NCBI RefSeq assembly: GCF_001429045.1 | Contig: NZ_LMHY01000022.1 | Span: 390,724 to 454,723, forward strand | Direction: 5' to 3' | DNA length: 64,000 bases | Source of the DNA: Pseudomonas sp. Root71 | GTDB lineage: Bacteria; Pseudomonadota; Gammaproteobacteria; Pseudomonadales; Pseudomonadaceae | Shown here: positions 28,082 through 36,700 of the stretch, piece after piece | How positions within the stretch are numbered: position 1 is the stretch's first letter | Layout: the number at the start of each line of letters is the position of its first letter | Translations under genes and position numbers: made by a program | The notes under the pieces: generated by a model | Database searches by the model: none | What the model saw: only the letters and a program-made list of their open reading frames with translations | What the model was told of the DNA's origin: nothing

Positions 28082-28582
28082 TCACTCCTTGCTCGATTTG
28101 GGTATCGCTATACGGCTACTGGTCTTGACCTCGCGTAAAGCCAGACTGGACTGGATGGACGCAATACCCACCTGACGCCTGAGCACCTGCTCGATAAAGT
28201 CACTGTAGCTATCAAGATCCTCTGCCAACACTTGCAGCACGTAATCGGCATCGCCGGTGATCTTGTGACAGGACAATACTTCGGGCAATTGCGCAATCAC
28301 CGCCTCGAAGGCGTCCGGAGCGTGATCGGCGTGGGTGGAAAAACGGATGTGCACGAACGCCATGATATCCAGCCCCAGCATTCGTCGATCAAGGTTCGCC
28401 TGATAGCCCTTGATCACACCCGCCTCCTCCATTCTCTTACGCCGCCGCCAGCAAGGTGTGAGGCTTAACGACAAGCGCTCACTGAGCTCAGCGTTGGAAA
28501 TACTCGCATCTTCTTGCAGCAATGCGAGGATTGCCAAGTCGGTATCGTCGAGACTGATGCGTTTGGATAATTTTTTCTGCAT
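28082..28582 (-). CDS. Lrp/AsnC family transcriptional regulator
   Basis: A 166-residue protein with N-terminal winged helix (LDDTDLAILALLQEDASISNAELSERLSLS then CWRRRKRMEEAGVI; shown in parts) and C-terminal RAM ligand-binding domain (HKITGDADYVLQVLAEDLDSY; in parts). Unlike global Lrp it is flanked by specific amino acid genes, divergent to an HDAC-like amidohydrolase, ornithine cyclodeaminase and permease. It is thus probably a local amino-acid-responsive activator of that operon and perhaps of the LysE gene. Confidence 0.9.
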   Translation of the reverse strand: MQKKLSKRISLDDTDLAILALLQEDASISNAELSERLSLSLTPCWRRRKRMEEAGVIKGYQANLDRRMLGLDIMAFVHIRFSTHADHAPDAFEAVIAQLPEVLSCHKITGDADYVLQVLAEDLDSYSDFIEQVLRRQVGIASIQSSLALREVKTSSRIAIPKSSKE

Positions 28583-28692
28583 TACGCCATTCCAGAGTAA
28601 AAACGCCCGAACAATCTAGCAAACCACGAAAACAAAGCAAAGAAAGCGCATCCCGGCCGGAACAGAATACTTGCACTGGTTCACATTAACGG

Positions 28693-29736
28693 ATGCGCAG
28701 AATGTTTACAGTTTTCAGTGATTCCCACCGCTTGCACCACGGCACCGAATTGAAAGACGGCGTGCTCAAGCCATCGTTCGAACAGCCCAGTCGGGCCGAT
28801 ACCGTCCATAAGCGTGTCAAGCAGGTAGGCCTTGGCCAGATCGTCGAACCGCGAGCATTTGACCGGTCGTGTTATGTCAATGCGCACAGCGAGCGCTACG
28901 TCAGCTTTCTAGAAGGCGCCTGGACTGAATGGTGCGCCACCGGACGTACGCACGACGCCCTACCGCTGGTATGGCCAGTGCGTGACCTGTCCAACGAGCA
29001 AGTCCCGACGTTCATCGACGGCAAGCTCGGTTTCTACGCCATGGACGCCGGCTCCCCGATTACCGCCACCACTTGGCAAGCGGTGAAAACCAGTGCAGAC
29101 ATCGCGCTCACCGGCCTGGCACTGATCGATGAAGGCCATGACAGTGCTTTTGCCCTGTGCCGACCGCCCGGCCATCACGCAGCGCGTGAATACATGGGCG
29201 GCTATTGCTATCTCAACAACGCCGCCATTGCTGCACAACAGGCCATTACCCAAGGTGCCAATCGTGTCGCGGTACTGGACGTCGACTTTCATCACGGAAA
29301 TGGCACCCAGAACATTTTCTACGAGCGTAGTGACGTCATGTTTGTCTCGCTGCACGGCGAACCGGCGGTGTCCTACCCGTACTACTCAGGCTTCAGCCAC
29401 GAAGCCGGCACAGGCGAGGGCGAAGGTTACAACCTGAACTATCCGCTGCCGAAGAACACCACCTGGGAAAGTTATCGCAACGCCTTGCTCCACGCCTGTA
29501 AGAAACTCCAGCAGTTCGCCCCTGAAGTGCTGGTGATTTCACTGGGCGTCGACACGTTCAAGGACGACCCCATCAGCCACTTCCTGCTGGAAAGCGAAGA
29601 CTTCATCGGCATCGGAGAGCTGATCGCGAGCGTCGGCTGCCCCACCCTATTCGTCATGGAAGGTGGCTACATGGTCGATGAGATCGGGATCAATGCGGTC
29701 AACGTGCTGCATGGCTACGAGAGCAAACGCCCCTGA
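28693..29736 (+). CDS. Histone deacetylase-like/acetylpolyamine amidohydrolase family protein
   Basis: A 347-residue zinc amidohydrolase. Landmarks of the arginase/deacetylase fold are RPPGHHA (His161-His162) and the metal-binding DVDFHHGNGTQ (Asp198, His200), then LVISLGVDTFKDDP and EGGYMVDEIG. Bacterial members remove acetyl groups from acetylated polyamines or related amines. ATG 28693 or ATG 28702 are both possible; the latter starts closer to the conserved FSDSHRLHHG. First gene of a set with ornithine cyclodeaminase and an amino acid permease, suggesting an N-acyl amino acid or acetyl-polyamine substrate (inference). Confidence 0.85.
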   Translation: MRRMFTVFSDSHRLHHGTELKDGVLKPSFEQPSRADTVHKRVKQVGLGQIVEPRAFDRSCYVNAHSERYVSFLEGAWTEWCATGRTHDALPLVWPVRDLSNEQVPTFIDGKLGFYAMDAGSPITATTWQAVKTSADIALTGLALIDEGHDSAFALCRPPGHHAAREYMGGYCYLNNAAIAAQQAITQGANRVAVLDVDFHHGNGTQNIFYERSDVMFVSLHGEPAVSYPYYSGFSHEAGTGEGEGYNLNYPLPKNTTWESYRNALLHACKKLQQFAPEVLVISLGVDTFKDDPISHFLLESEDFIGIGELIASVGCPTLFVMEGGYMVDEIGINAVNVLHGYESKRP

Positions 29737-29786
29737 GTCATCCCCTGAATCGCAACGCTTCAACTATTGAATCGGAGAATAAAAAC

Positions 29787-30842
29787 ATGACTCTTTTTAT
29801 AGACGTCGATCATGCTGCACGCCTGTACGCCACGGTGGGAATTCGCCGGGCAATCCGCGAAATGGCCACTTATATCGAAGCGGACTATTTGCGCTGGGCA
29901 CAGTTTGATAAGTCGCCCCGTGCCGCCAATCATTCGGCCGACGGTGTGATCGAGTTGATGCCCACCGACGATGGCCAACAGTACTCGTTCAAATACGTGA
30001 ATGGTCACCCGGGCAACGGTCAAAGCAATATGCTGACGGTCATGGCCTTCGGTGTCCTGGCCGATGTCCACAGTGGCTATCCCACTTTACTCAGTGAACT
30101 GACGCTGACCACAGCTGTGCGCACGGCAGCAACTTCCGCATTGGTCGCACAATCTCTCACCCGCCCCGGTGCAACCTCAATGGCAATCATCGGCAACGGT
30201 GCCCAGAGCGAATTTCAGGCCCTCGCCTTCCACGAAATGCTGTCCATCAAGCAAATCCGCATTTTCGATCTCGATCGCGACGCTTCACTCAAGTTGAAGC
30301 ACAACCTGTCAGCGTTCCCGGATATTGAGGTGATTCTGGCCAACTCGGTACAGGAAGCGGTCAAGGGCGCGCACATCGTCACCACGGTCACCGCAGACAA
30401 AACCTATGCAACGATTCTGACGCCCGAGATGATCGAGCCCGGCATGCATATCAATGCCGTGGGTGGTGACTGCCCAGGGAAAACCGAACTGCACGCCGAC
30501 ATCCTGCGCAACGCCCGGGTCATCGTTGAGTTTGAACCTCAAACCCGAATTGAAGGCGATATTCAACAATTGGAGGCCGACTCTCCCGTCGTCGAATTCT
30601 TCCGGATTGTTCAGGGCGAAGCCCCGGGCCGCGAGAACGACGCACAGGTCACCGTGTTCGATTCGGTGGGTTTTGCCCTCGAAGACTTTTCGTCACTGCG
30701 CTACGTGCATGACCTGGCGCGGGAGCATGCCATCGGAGAGCGCATCCATCTGGTGCCGACGCCTGACAACATAAAAAACCTATACCAGCTGGTTGATCAA
30801 CCGCCAGCAATCGTCCCCTCGCGCCTACGCACAGTGAGCTGA
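29787..30842 (+). CDS. Ornithine cyclodeaminase
   Basis: A 351-residue member of the ornithine cyclodeaminase/mu-crystallin family, close in length and motif pattern to the Pseudomonas enzyme that converts L-ornithine to L-proline and ammonia using bound NAD+. Visible are the substrate-site Arg/Lys stretch (KSPRAANHS, FKYVNGHPGN), Rossmann GNGAQSEFQALAF near residue 138, and AVGGDCPGKTEL. It lies 50 bases after the amidohydrolase gene with GGAG upstream. A related family member, e.g. lysine cyclodeaminase, cannot be excluded. Confidence 0.87.
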   Translation: MTLFIDVDHAARLYATVGIRRAIREMATYIEADYLRWAQFDKSPRAANHSADGVIELMPTDDGQQYSFKYVNGHPGNGQSNMLTVMAFGVLADVHSGYPTLLSELTLTTAVRTAATSALVAQSLTRPGATSMAIIGNGAQSEFQALAFHEMLSIKQIRIFDLDRDASLKLKHNLSAFPDIEVILANSVQEAVKGAHIVTTVTADKTYATILTPEMIEPGMHINAVGGDCPGKTELHADILRNARVIVEFEPQTRIEGDIQQLEADSPVVEFFRIVQGEAPGRENDAQVTVFDSVGFALEDFSSLRYVHDLAREHAIGERIHLVPTPDNIKNLYQLVDQPPAIVPSRLRTVS

Positions 30843-31016
30843 TAGCCATAGGTGATACCCCTGAGCAAAGTGCCGGGGAGCTACTCACCCTGTGAGTGGA
30901 CGACAAACCCTGCCACCCGCAACCCACCATCGTCAGTAGCCGTTGGATCTCTAACAAGAACGCTAGACACCCACTTTCTGCCAAAACTCAAAAACATAAA
31001 ATCAAGAGGTTTTGTA

Positions 31017-32432
31017 ATGAAATCGACTCCGTCCGAGCGGGTTGAACAGCCCGCGCTGCAGCGCACGCTCAGCAATCGTCACATTCAGTTAATGGCCATG
31101 GGAGGCGCCATCGGTACCGGTCTGTTTATGGGGTCCGGCAAGATCATCGCCCTCTCCGGCACGTCGATCATCCTCATCTATATGATCATCGGTCTGTTCG
31201 TCTACTTCGTCATGCGCGCCATGGGCGAACTGTTACTTTCCAACTTGAACTTCAAAACCTTCGCGGATTTTGCCGGTGCCTACCTTGGCCCACGCGCAGC
31301 ATTCTTTCTCGGCTGGTCATACTGGTTAAGCTGGAGCGTTGCAGTGATAGGTGATGCAGTGGTGGTCGGCGGATTCTTCCAGTACTGGTTCCCCGACGTA
31401 CCCGCCTGGATACCGGCCATCGGTATGCTGATAACACTGTTTGCCTTGAACGTGCTGACTGTCAGGCTCTTTGGTGAAGTGGAGTTCTGGTTCGCAATCA
31501 TCAAGATCATTGCCGTCGTCACCCTGATTGGCGTCAGCATGGTCCTGATTGCCAGCTCCTTTGTCTCACCCAGTGGCGTCACCGCATCCCTGAACCACTT
31601 GCTGGATAAACAGGCCGCCTTCCCCAACGGCTTGTTCGGTTTCTTTGCCGGGTTCCAGATGGCGATTTTCTCATTTGCGGGCACCGAGCTGATCGGTACT
31701 GCAGCCGCCGAAACACGCTCCCCCGAGAAGACCCTGCCTAAAGCCATCAACTCGATTCCGCTGAGAATCATCCTGTTTTATGTGCTGGCACTGGCCTGCA
31801 TTATTGCAGTGACTTCCTGGCAACAGGTTTCGCCCAACAAGAGCCCCTTCGTCGAACTGTTTCTGGTTGCAGGGTTTCCCGCAGCAGCCGGCATCGTCAA
31901 CTTCGTGGTACTGACATCCGCCGCCTCATCGGCCAACAGTGGCGTATTTTCATCCAGTCGCATGCTGTTTGGATTGGCTAATCAGGACAACGCTCCGGGG
32001 ATTTTCCGACGTCTGTCGAGCAATAGCGTGCCTCTGCTGAGCCTGGCGTTCACCACACTGTTGATGCTGGTAGGCGTGTTGTTGCTGTTCATCGTTCCAG
32101 AAGTCATGACCGCGTTCACCATCGTCTCTACCGTGTCGGCAATCCTGGTGATTTTCACCTGGTCGACCATCCTCGCGTCGTACATTGCCTATCGCAAAAA
32201 ACGACCCGATTTACATGCGATATCGGCCTACAAGATGCCGGGCGGCGTGCCGATGGCCTGGTTTTCCTTGGGGTTTCTGGGTTTCGTTCTCTGCCTGCTG
32301 GCATTGAGACCTGACACCCGTATTGCCTTGACGGTCATGCCAGGGTGGTTCATATGGCTGGCGATTGCCTATCAGCTGACCCATACCAGGAAACTCAAAC
32401 CCGCTGCTGGCTCGGCAAGTCATTACAGCTGA
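31017..32432 (+). CDS. AAT-family amino acid permease (CycA-like)
   Basis: A 471-residue APC-superfamily permease with 12 predicted membrane helices. The N-terminal LSNRHIQLMAMGGAIGTGLFMGSG (in parts) and FVMRAMGELLLSNL are highly characteristic of the amino acid transporter family and resemble the D-serine/D-alanine/glycine permease CycA. ATG 31017 is chosen, with AAGAGG upstream, because homologues begin with a short tail before the first helix; a 55-codon extension upstream is not family-like. It lies 174 bases after ornithine cyclodeaminase. The hairpin terminator at 32484 closes the transcript. Confidence 0.88.
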   Translation: MKSTPSERVEQPALQRTLSNRHIQLMAMGGAIGTGLFMGSGKIIALSGTSIILIYMIIGLFVYFVMRAMGELLLSNLNFKTFADFAGAYLGPRAAFFLGWSYWLSWSVAVIGDAVVVGGFFQYWFPDVPAWIPAIGMLITLFALNVLTVRLFGEVEFWFAIIKIIAVVTLIGVSMVLIASSFVSPSGVTASLNHLLDKQAAFPNGLFGFFAGFQMAIFSFAGTELIGTAAAETRSPEKTLPKAINSIPLRIILFYVLALACIIAVTSWQQVSPNKSPFVELFLVAGFPAAAGIVNFVVLTSAASSANSGVFSSSRMLFGLANQDNAPGIFRRLSSNSVPLLSLAFTTLLMLVGVLLLFIVPEVMTAFTIVSTVSAILVIFTWSTILASYIAYRKKRPDLHAISAYKMPGGVPMAWFSLGFLGFVLCLLALRPDTRIALTVMPGWFIWLAIAYQLTHTRKLKPAAGSASHYS

Positions 32433-32483
32433 TGTTCACCTATTGATGGTATTAATTGGCTGAAAGGCTTTTTTCCAGCACAA

Positions 32484-32516
32484 AACAAACGCCCCGAACA
32501 TGTCGGGGCGTTTGTT
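32484..32516. terminator. Bidirectional intrinsic terminator
   Basis: AACAAACGCCCCGA and TCGGGGCGTTTGTT form a perfect 14-bp stem with a five-base loop, between convergent ends of the permease gene and the kinase-like gene. Confidence 0.85.
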
Positions 32517-32526
32517 GGCGCCTTCG

Positions 32527-33141
32527 CTAGCATCGAAGGACTCTATAGATCTCAGAAATCACCTGCATCGTTGCGTCTTCGATCGTTCCTTCATTGCGGC
32601 ATAAAACCCAGCCGTGATCTGCAATCGCTCGTTCGAACGCCTTGGTACAAGCGACATGTTCTTCCAGCTTATGGATCACGGTACTGCTCAGCCCACGCCG
32701 TCGTGCCGCTGCCCTCGCCCATGAAATATCAGGGGCGGTGACAACCCCGACATGCAGGTCGGGCACTCGCACGTTTCGATCGATGTTCAACTGTAGAATC
32801 TCTGCAAACGGGACTATCCGGCGAAACGCGGCATCAGACGGGTACCAGCGATCGATCAAGATGATGCTGCCTGGTGGCTGTTTAGCCAGCACGTGCCGGG
32901 AAATCCAGGTACGGCTATCAGCAAAGCGCTCACAAACCTCCAACTCCAAATCGCGGGTGGGATTTCTGACGAATTTGTTCACGAGGGTCATTGTTTCACC
33001 CCTATAGGGATCGCTTTTTTTCTCGCAAAGTCGAATCACTTTTTTGTTGCCTGCCCTCAGTACTTTCGTGACGGCCTCCAACAGTGTGGTTTTGCCGGCT
33101 CCCTTGGGCCCATCCAGAGAAACAAACAGCGGACGATTCAT
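32527..33141 (-). CDS. dTMP-kinase-like P-loop protein
   Basis: A 204-residue P-loop kinase. Walker A GPKGAGKTT lies at residues 11-19. There is a DRWYPSD motif near residue 97 (DRxxxS-type, as in thymidylate kinases) and an Arg-rich LID-like stretch ARAAARRRGL near 145. Family members phosphorylate dTMP to dTDP. It differs from the housekeeping Tmk, which lies in another neighbourhood in pseudomonads, and the nucleoside-site residues are not obviously conserved. The substrate may therefore be another nucleotide. Convergent with the permease operon and isolated from other genes by 609 bases upstream. Confidence 0.7.
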   Translation of the reverse strand: MNRPLFVSLDGPKGAGKTTLLEAVTKVLRAGNKKVIRLCEKKSDPYRGETMTLVNKFVRNPTRDLELEVCERFADSRTWISRHVLAKQPPGSIILIDRWYPSDAAFRRIVPFAEILQLNIDRNVRVPDLHVGVVTAPDISWARAAARRRGLSSTVIHKLEEHVACTKAFERAIADHGWVLCRNEGTIEDATMQVISEIYRVLRC

Positions 33142-33750
33142 TTTTCACATAACGATTGATATACGGTTTTTTTGCCCTGTTCGTTCGCTGGAACCCTTTG
33201 GCGCAACTACGCGAATCGAGTGGAGGGTCCCTTATGAACAGAGATTGATGAACACTCTAACCCGGTTTCGGGCTAACGGGTCTCAAAACCCAGGGTTACA
33301 GCCGCTTATGAACATCGGTCATCGCCCATAAGCTAAATCATGTATGTAGCAGTAGCCCACTCTTAACGATCATCGGTGGAATTCGCGGATGGGCAATTCC
33401 ATCCCCAAAAACCGCAGTTGACGCTCAAACATCAATGTCATGGGTTGTGACGCGTTTCTGTCGACCCGAAGACGTAGAGCCCACTTGAATCGCCCAGGAT
33501 CCTCCAGGCACCTCCCACACAGCTTTGCGCCAACTCCTTGGCTGGTCCACTGCAACCTCGCTACCCGAGCGAGCGTCAACAAAACGTTATTTTTTCGAAA
33601 CATCTCATAACCGCTAATCAGTTGGTTCTGTTTTCTTGACGCTTCCCCGATATGCGGTCGCAACTTTTGCGCTCCGTTGGGTCATAAAGCCTTAGCTGTC
33701 GATTGAATATTGGCACTACCGAGGTTTTCGCCTGATACGGAGATAAACTC
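33142..33750. other. 609-base non-coding region upstream of the epimerase
   Basis: No convincing gene. It contains an inverted repeat GCTTATG...CATAAGC near 33303-33333 and, close to the end, GGAG at about 33735 serving the epimerase. A 97-codon frame on the minus strand (33370-33663) lacks recognisable domains. The length suggests a long 5' leader or complex promoter for the secreted epimerase. Confidence 0.4.
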
Positions 33751-36700
33751 ATGATTTTCAATGTACAAAATTTTGGCGCCAAAGGAGATGGCATCACTGA
33801 CGACACGGCGGCGATACAAAATGCAATTAATGCGGCGGCCGCTGCAGGCGGGGGGCAGGTGTACATGCCGACCGGAACTTATATCGTTTCGGGAGGTGAG
33901 GAACCCTCCGACGGCTGCCTGATGCTCAAGAGCAACGTCTACCTGTACGGCGACGGCATGGGCGCAACCACCGTCAAGGTGGCTGACGGCTCCGACACCA
34001 AGATCACCGGAGTCATCCGCTCCGCCTACGGCGAGCAAACCCACGACTTCGGCGTGAGCAACCTCACCATCGACGGCAACCGTGACAACACCACGGGCAA
34101 GATCGACGGTTGGTTCAACGGCTACATTCCAGGCGAAGCGGGCTACGACTCCAACGTCACCCTCGACAGCGTCGAGATCAAGGATTGCTCCGGGTACGGT
34201 TTCGACCCCCACGAGCAGACCGTCAACATGGTCATCAAGAACAGCGTGTCCCACGGCAACGGCCTGGACGGTTTCGTTGCCGACTTCCTCAGCGACAGCA
34301 CCTTCGAAAACAACGTCGCGTACGACAACGACCGGCACGGTTTCAACATCGTTACCAGCACCCACGACTTCACGCTCACCAATAACGTTGCCTACAACAA
34401 TGGCGGCACTGGCATCGTGGTGCAGCGCGGCAGCGAGGACATCCCCTCCCCCAGCAACATCACCATCACCGGTGGCGAGGTGTACGGCAACGGCGCCGAA
34501 GGGGTGCTGATCAAGCTGTCCAGCGAGGTGACCGTCAGCGGCGTCGACATTCACGACAACGCCAGCGCCGGTGTGCGCATCTACGGCAGCAACCACGTCG
34601 AGATCATCGACAACACGCTCAACAACAATTCCCTGGGCAGCCCCGTCCCGGAGATCATCATCCAGTCCTACGACGACACCCTGGGCGTGTCCGGCAAGTA
34701 CTTCAACGGCAGCGATAACACCATCCAGGGCAACCTCATCAGCGGCAGCGACCTGTCGACCTACGGCGTCGCGGAGCGCAATGAAGACGGCACTGATCGC
34801 AACGCCATTATTGGCAACACCATCAGTCACACCAGCAGCGGCGCCACGCTGATCTATGGCGACGGCAGCTACGTCAGCGCCACGGTGCCGATGACCATCG
34901 TGCAAGGTACGGCCGGCAACGACACCCTGCTGGGCAGCGCCGACAGCGAGATTTTCTACGGCGTTGCCGGCAACGACACCCTCAATGGCGGAGCCGGTGG
35001 CGATATTCTGGTGGGGGGTGCAGGCATCGACAAACTCACCGGCGGTACCGGCGCCGATACGTTCCGTTTCACCGCTCAGTCCGACAGTTACCGCAACGCA
35101 ACCACAAGCTTCGATGACACCATCACCGACTTCGACGTCACCCAGGACAAGATCGATCTCGCCGGCCTCGGCTTCACAGGACTGGGCAATGGCCGTGGCG
35201 GCACCCTGCAGGTCAGCTACAGCGCCAGCAGCGACCGCACCTACATCAAGGACTATGATGCCGATGCCAGCGGCAATCGCTTCGAACTGATTCTCTCGGG
35301 CAACCTCACCGGCACCCTGACCGCTAGCCACTTCATCTTCAATCGTGTGATCACCGGCACCGGCGCCAGCGACTCGCTGCTGGGCAGCGATTCGGCCGAC
35401 ACCCTGCTCGGCCTGGCGGGTAACGACAGCCTCAGTGGCGGCGCGGGCGACGACAGGCTCGACGGCGGCGCGGGTATGGACACCCTCACCGGAGGTGCCG
35501 GAGCGGACGTCTTTGTGTTCTCCAGTCGCCTGGACAGTTACCGCAACTACAACACCGGCGGTGCCAACCTTGGCGACCTGATCACCGATTTCGATATCAC
35601 CGCCGACAAGATCGACCTCTCGGCCATGGGGTTCACCGGCCTGGGGGATGGCAAGAACAATACCGTGTACCTGGCACTCAACAGTACCGGTACCAAGACT
35701 TACATCAAGTCCCTGGCCGCCGACGCCGATGGCAACCGTTTCGAAGTGGCGCTGGACGGCAACTACCTCGACAAGCTGACCAGCGCCAACTTCGTCTTCG
35801 CCACGTCGGCACCGACCAACCAGGCACCGGTGCTGGCCAATCCGCTGCTGGATCAGAGCGCGACCGAAAACACCCCGTTCAGTTACGTGGTGCCAGCGAC
35901 CAGCTTCACCGATCCGGACAATGACAGCCTCGGCTACACCGCCAAACTGGCCGATGGCAGCGCCCTGCCCGGCTGGCTGGTCTTCAATGCCGCCAACCTG
36001 ACCTTCACCGGCACGCCGCCCAGCACCGCGTCCGGTAGTTACAACGTGCTGGTCAAGGCCACGGACCCGGCCGGAGCATCGGTCAGTGATAGCTTCACCC
36101 TTGTCGTGGCCGATGTACCCGCCAATACCATCACCGGCACCAACAACGCCGAAACCCTCAACGGCACGGCGGGTGCGGACCTGATCCTCGGCCTCGGTGG
36201 CAACGACACGATCAAGGCTGGCACCGGCGCGGACATCGTCGACGGTGGCGCCGGACGCGACTCGCTGTACGGCGGCGACGGTGCCGACACCTTCCGCTAC
36301 AGCAACGTGCTCGACAGCTACCGTGACTACGACACCGGCGGTGTCTCGGCCACCGACACGATTTATGACTTCACCGCGGGCGTCGACAAGATCGATGTTT
36401 CAGGCCTGGGTATTATCGGCCTCGGCGATGGCAACAATGGCACGTTGTACATCACCCTCAACGCGGCCGGCGACAAGACCTACATCAAGTCCGCCGAAGC
36501 GGATGCCGATGGCAATCGTTTTGAAATCGCCCTCAACGGCAACTACATCAACACCCTGACCGCCAGCGACTTTGTGTTCGGCGAGAGCCCCCGGCAGGAC
36601 ATTCTCTACCTGCCCACCCTCGGCCAATCCAATGCGCGCCTGCTGCGCATGACCGAGGACGACGGTCAGTCCGGCACCTCGATGCTGGTCAACGACCTGG

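Noticed and set aside
33370..33663. 97-codon frame in the gap upstream of the epimerase
   Set aside because: No ribosome-binding site, no domain and ordinary length for a chance frame; it could be kept only if conserved in relatives.
33682..35331. 549-codon open frame antisense to the epimerase gene
   Set aside because: Composition (Val/Ala/Gly/Asp) is the mirror of the repetitive GC-rich coding strand; the sense strand has full catalytic motifs.
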